Shown: positions 14,183 to 14,494 of the stretch, piece after piece
How the letters are laid out: each line of letters begins with the position of its first letter
How positions within the stretch are numbered: position 1 is the stretch's first letter
Source: Alphaproteobacteria bacterium
GTDB lineage: Bacteria > Pseudomonadota > Alphaproteobacteria > DAOWDM01
Direction: 5' to 3'
Length of the DNA: 14,494 nucleotides
NCBI GenBank assembly: GCA_030639035.1
Contig: DAOWDM010000089.1
Location: 1 to 14,494 of the forward strand
Made by a program: the position numbers and the translations under genes
Notes under the pieces: model-generated
Databases searched by the model: none
Told to the model about the DNA's origin: nothing
What the model saw: the letters and a program-made list of their open reading frames with translations, nothing else

Positions 14183-14494
14183 ATGATAGCTTTTTTGCGG
14201 AAATTACGGCATGGACGGTTGAAGTTCTTAAATCCTGTTTGGGTTTTATTGGGGCGGATTTATCGCCTTGTTGTTGGAGCTACTGGCTCTTGCATTGTAA
14301 CTCGTCATAAAATCGGGAGTTATGGACCTTTTAAGTTTGATTCGGCGTTTGCTTTTAGTGATTTTGAAAACTGGGGCGGAGCTCATAACAGCGGATTTGA
14401 AAATTGTATCGAAGCCTGTCGTGGCAAAAAATGCGTTTTAGATATTGGGGCTCATATCGGGCTTGTTACAATGCCGATGAGTCAGATAACAGAC
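14183..14494 (+). CDS. FkbM-family methyltransferase (N-terminal part, cut by right edge)
   Basis: This is the first 104 codons of a SAM-dependent methyltransferase whose 3' end lies outside the window. A basic N-terminus with a short hydrophobic stretch (about 17-32) is followed by GPFKFDSAFAFSDFENWGG (48-66) and then SAM motif I KCVLDIGAHIGLVTMPMS (83-100), typical of the FkbM family. Those enzymes O- or N-methylate sugars, polyketides or other small molecules, often in surface polysaccharide or secondary-metabolite loci. The ATG has only a weak AAAGAA-type ribosome-binding site. It sits 85 bases after the hybrid kinase on the same strand; whether it belongs to that transcript is unclear. 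The substrate cannot be predicted from this fragment. Confidence 0.78.
   Translation, partial: MIAFLRKLRHGRLKFLNPVWVLLGRIYRLVVGATGSCIVTRHKIGSYGPFKFDSAFAFSDFENWGGAHNSGFENCIEACRGKKCVLDIGAHIGLVTMPMSQITD

Overview
The window is AT-rich and its housekeeping genes look alphaproteobacterial. The UvrD/PcrA-type helicase, the sfsA-map-radC order and the comF-nit1 pair all match, from memory, arrangements and sequence styles common in Alphaproteobacteria. The low GC and dispersed palindromic repeats would suit a host- or gut-associated lineage, but that is inference. Apart from two repeat-bearing spacers, coding density is high. No tRNA, rRNA, CRISPR array or transposase gene was seen.

Layout. (1) Positions 1-2080, minus strand: comF -> nit1 (deaminated-glutathione-amidase type) -> a TPR protein that runs off the left edge. 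A 99-bp palindromic element sits between nit1 and the TPR gene, flanked by a perfect 15-bp duplication of the end of nit1. (2) Positions 2144-6185, plus strand: a tight six-gene run, sfsA-like, map, radC, a lone cyclic-nucleotide-binding domain protein, a DUF502 membrane protein and rsmJ. Neighbours overlap or lie within a few bases of each other. (3) Positions 6218-9596, minus strand: uvrD/pcrA helicase followed by prmA, separated by a second, larger palindromic repeat. (4) Positions 9841-14097, plus strand: a three-gene signalling cassette. It has a periplasmic-solute-binding (BvgS/EvgS-like) sensor kinase, a DivK-like single-domain response regulator, and a REC-PAS-HisKA-HATPase-REC double-receiver hybrid kinase. 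Two candidate promoters and a perfect 18-bp palindrome lie in front of it. (5) From 14183: the 5' part of an FkbM-family methyltransferase cut by the right edge.

How the parts work together: regions 1-3 are mostly maintenance genes (rRNA and ribosomal-protein methylation, N-terminal Met removal, DNA repair, metabolite repair). Region 4 is a self-contained phosphorelay with two kinases and three receivers but no DNA-binding, cyclic-di-GMP or Hpt domain, so its output must lie elsewhere.

The observations most worth a second look are: the element insertion that re-made the nit1 stop codon; an intact SfsA-family gene that has lost most of the family's conserved active-site motifs; the output-less relay with its palindromic leader; and the overlapping pair of a cyclic-nucleotide-binding protein and a DUF502 membrane protein.
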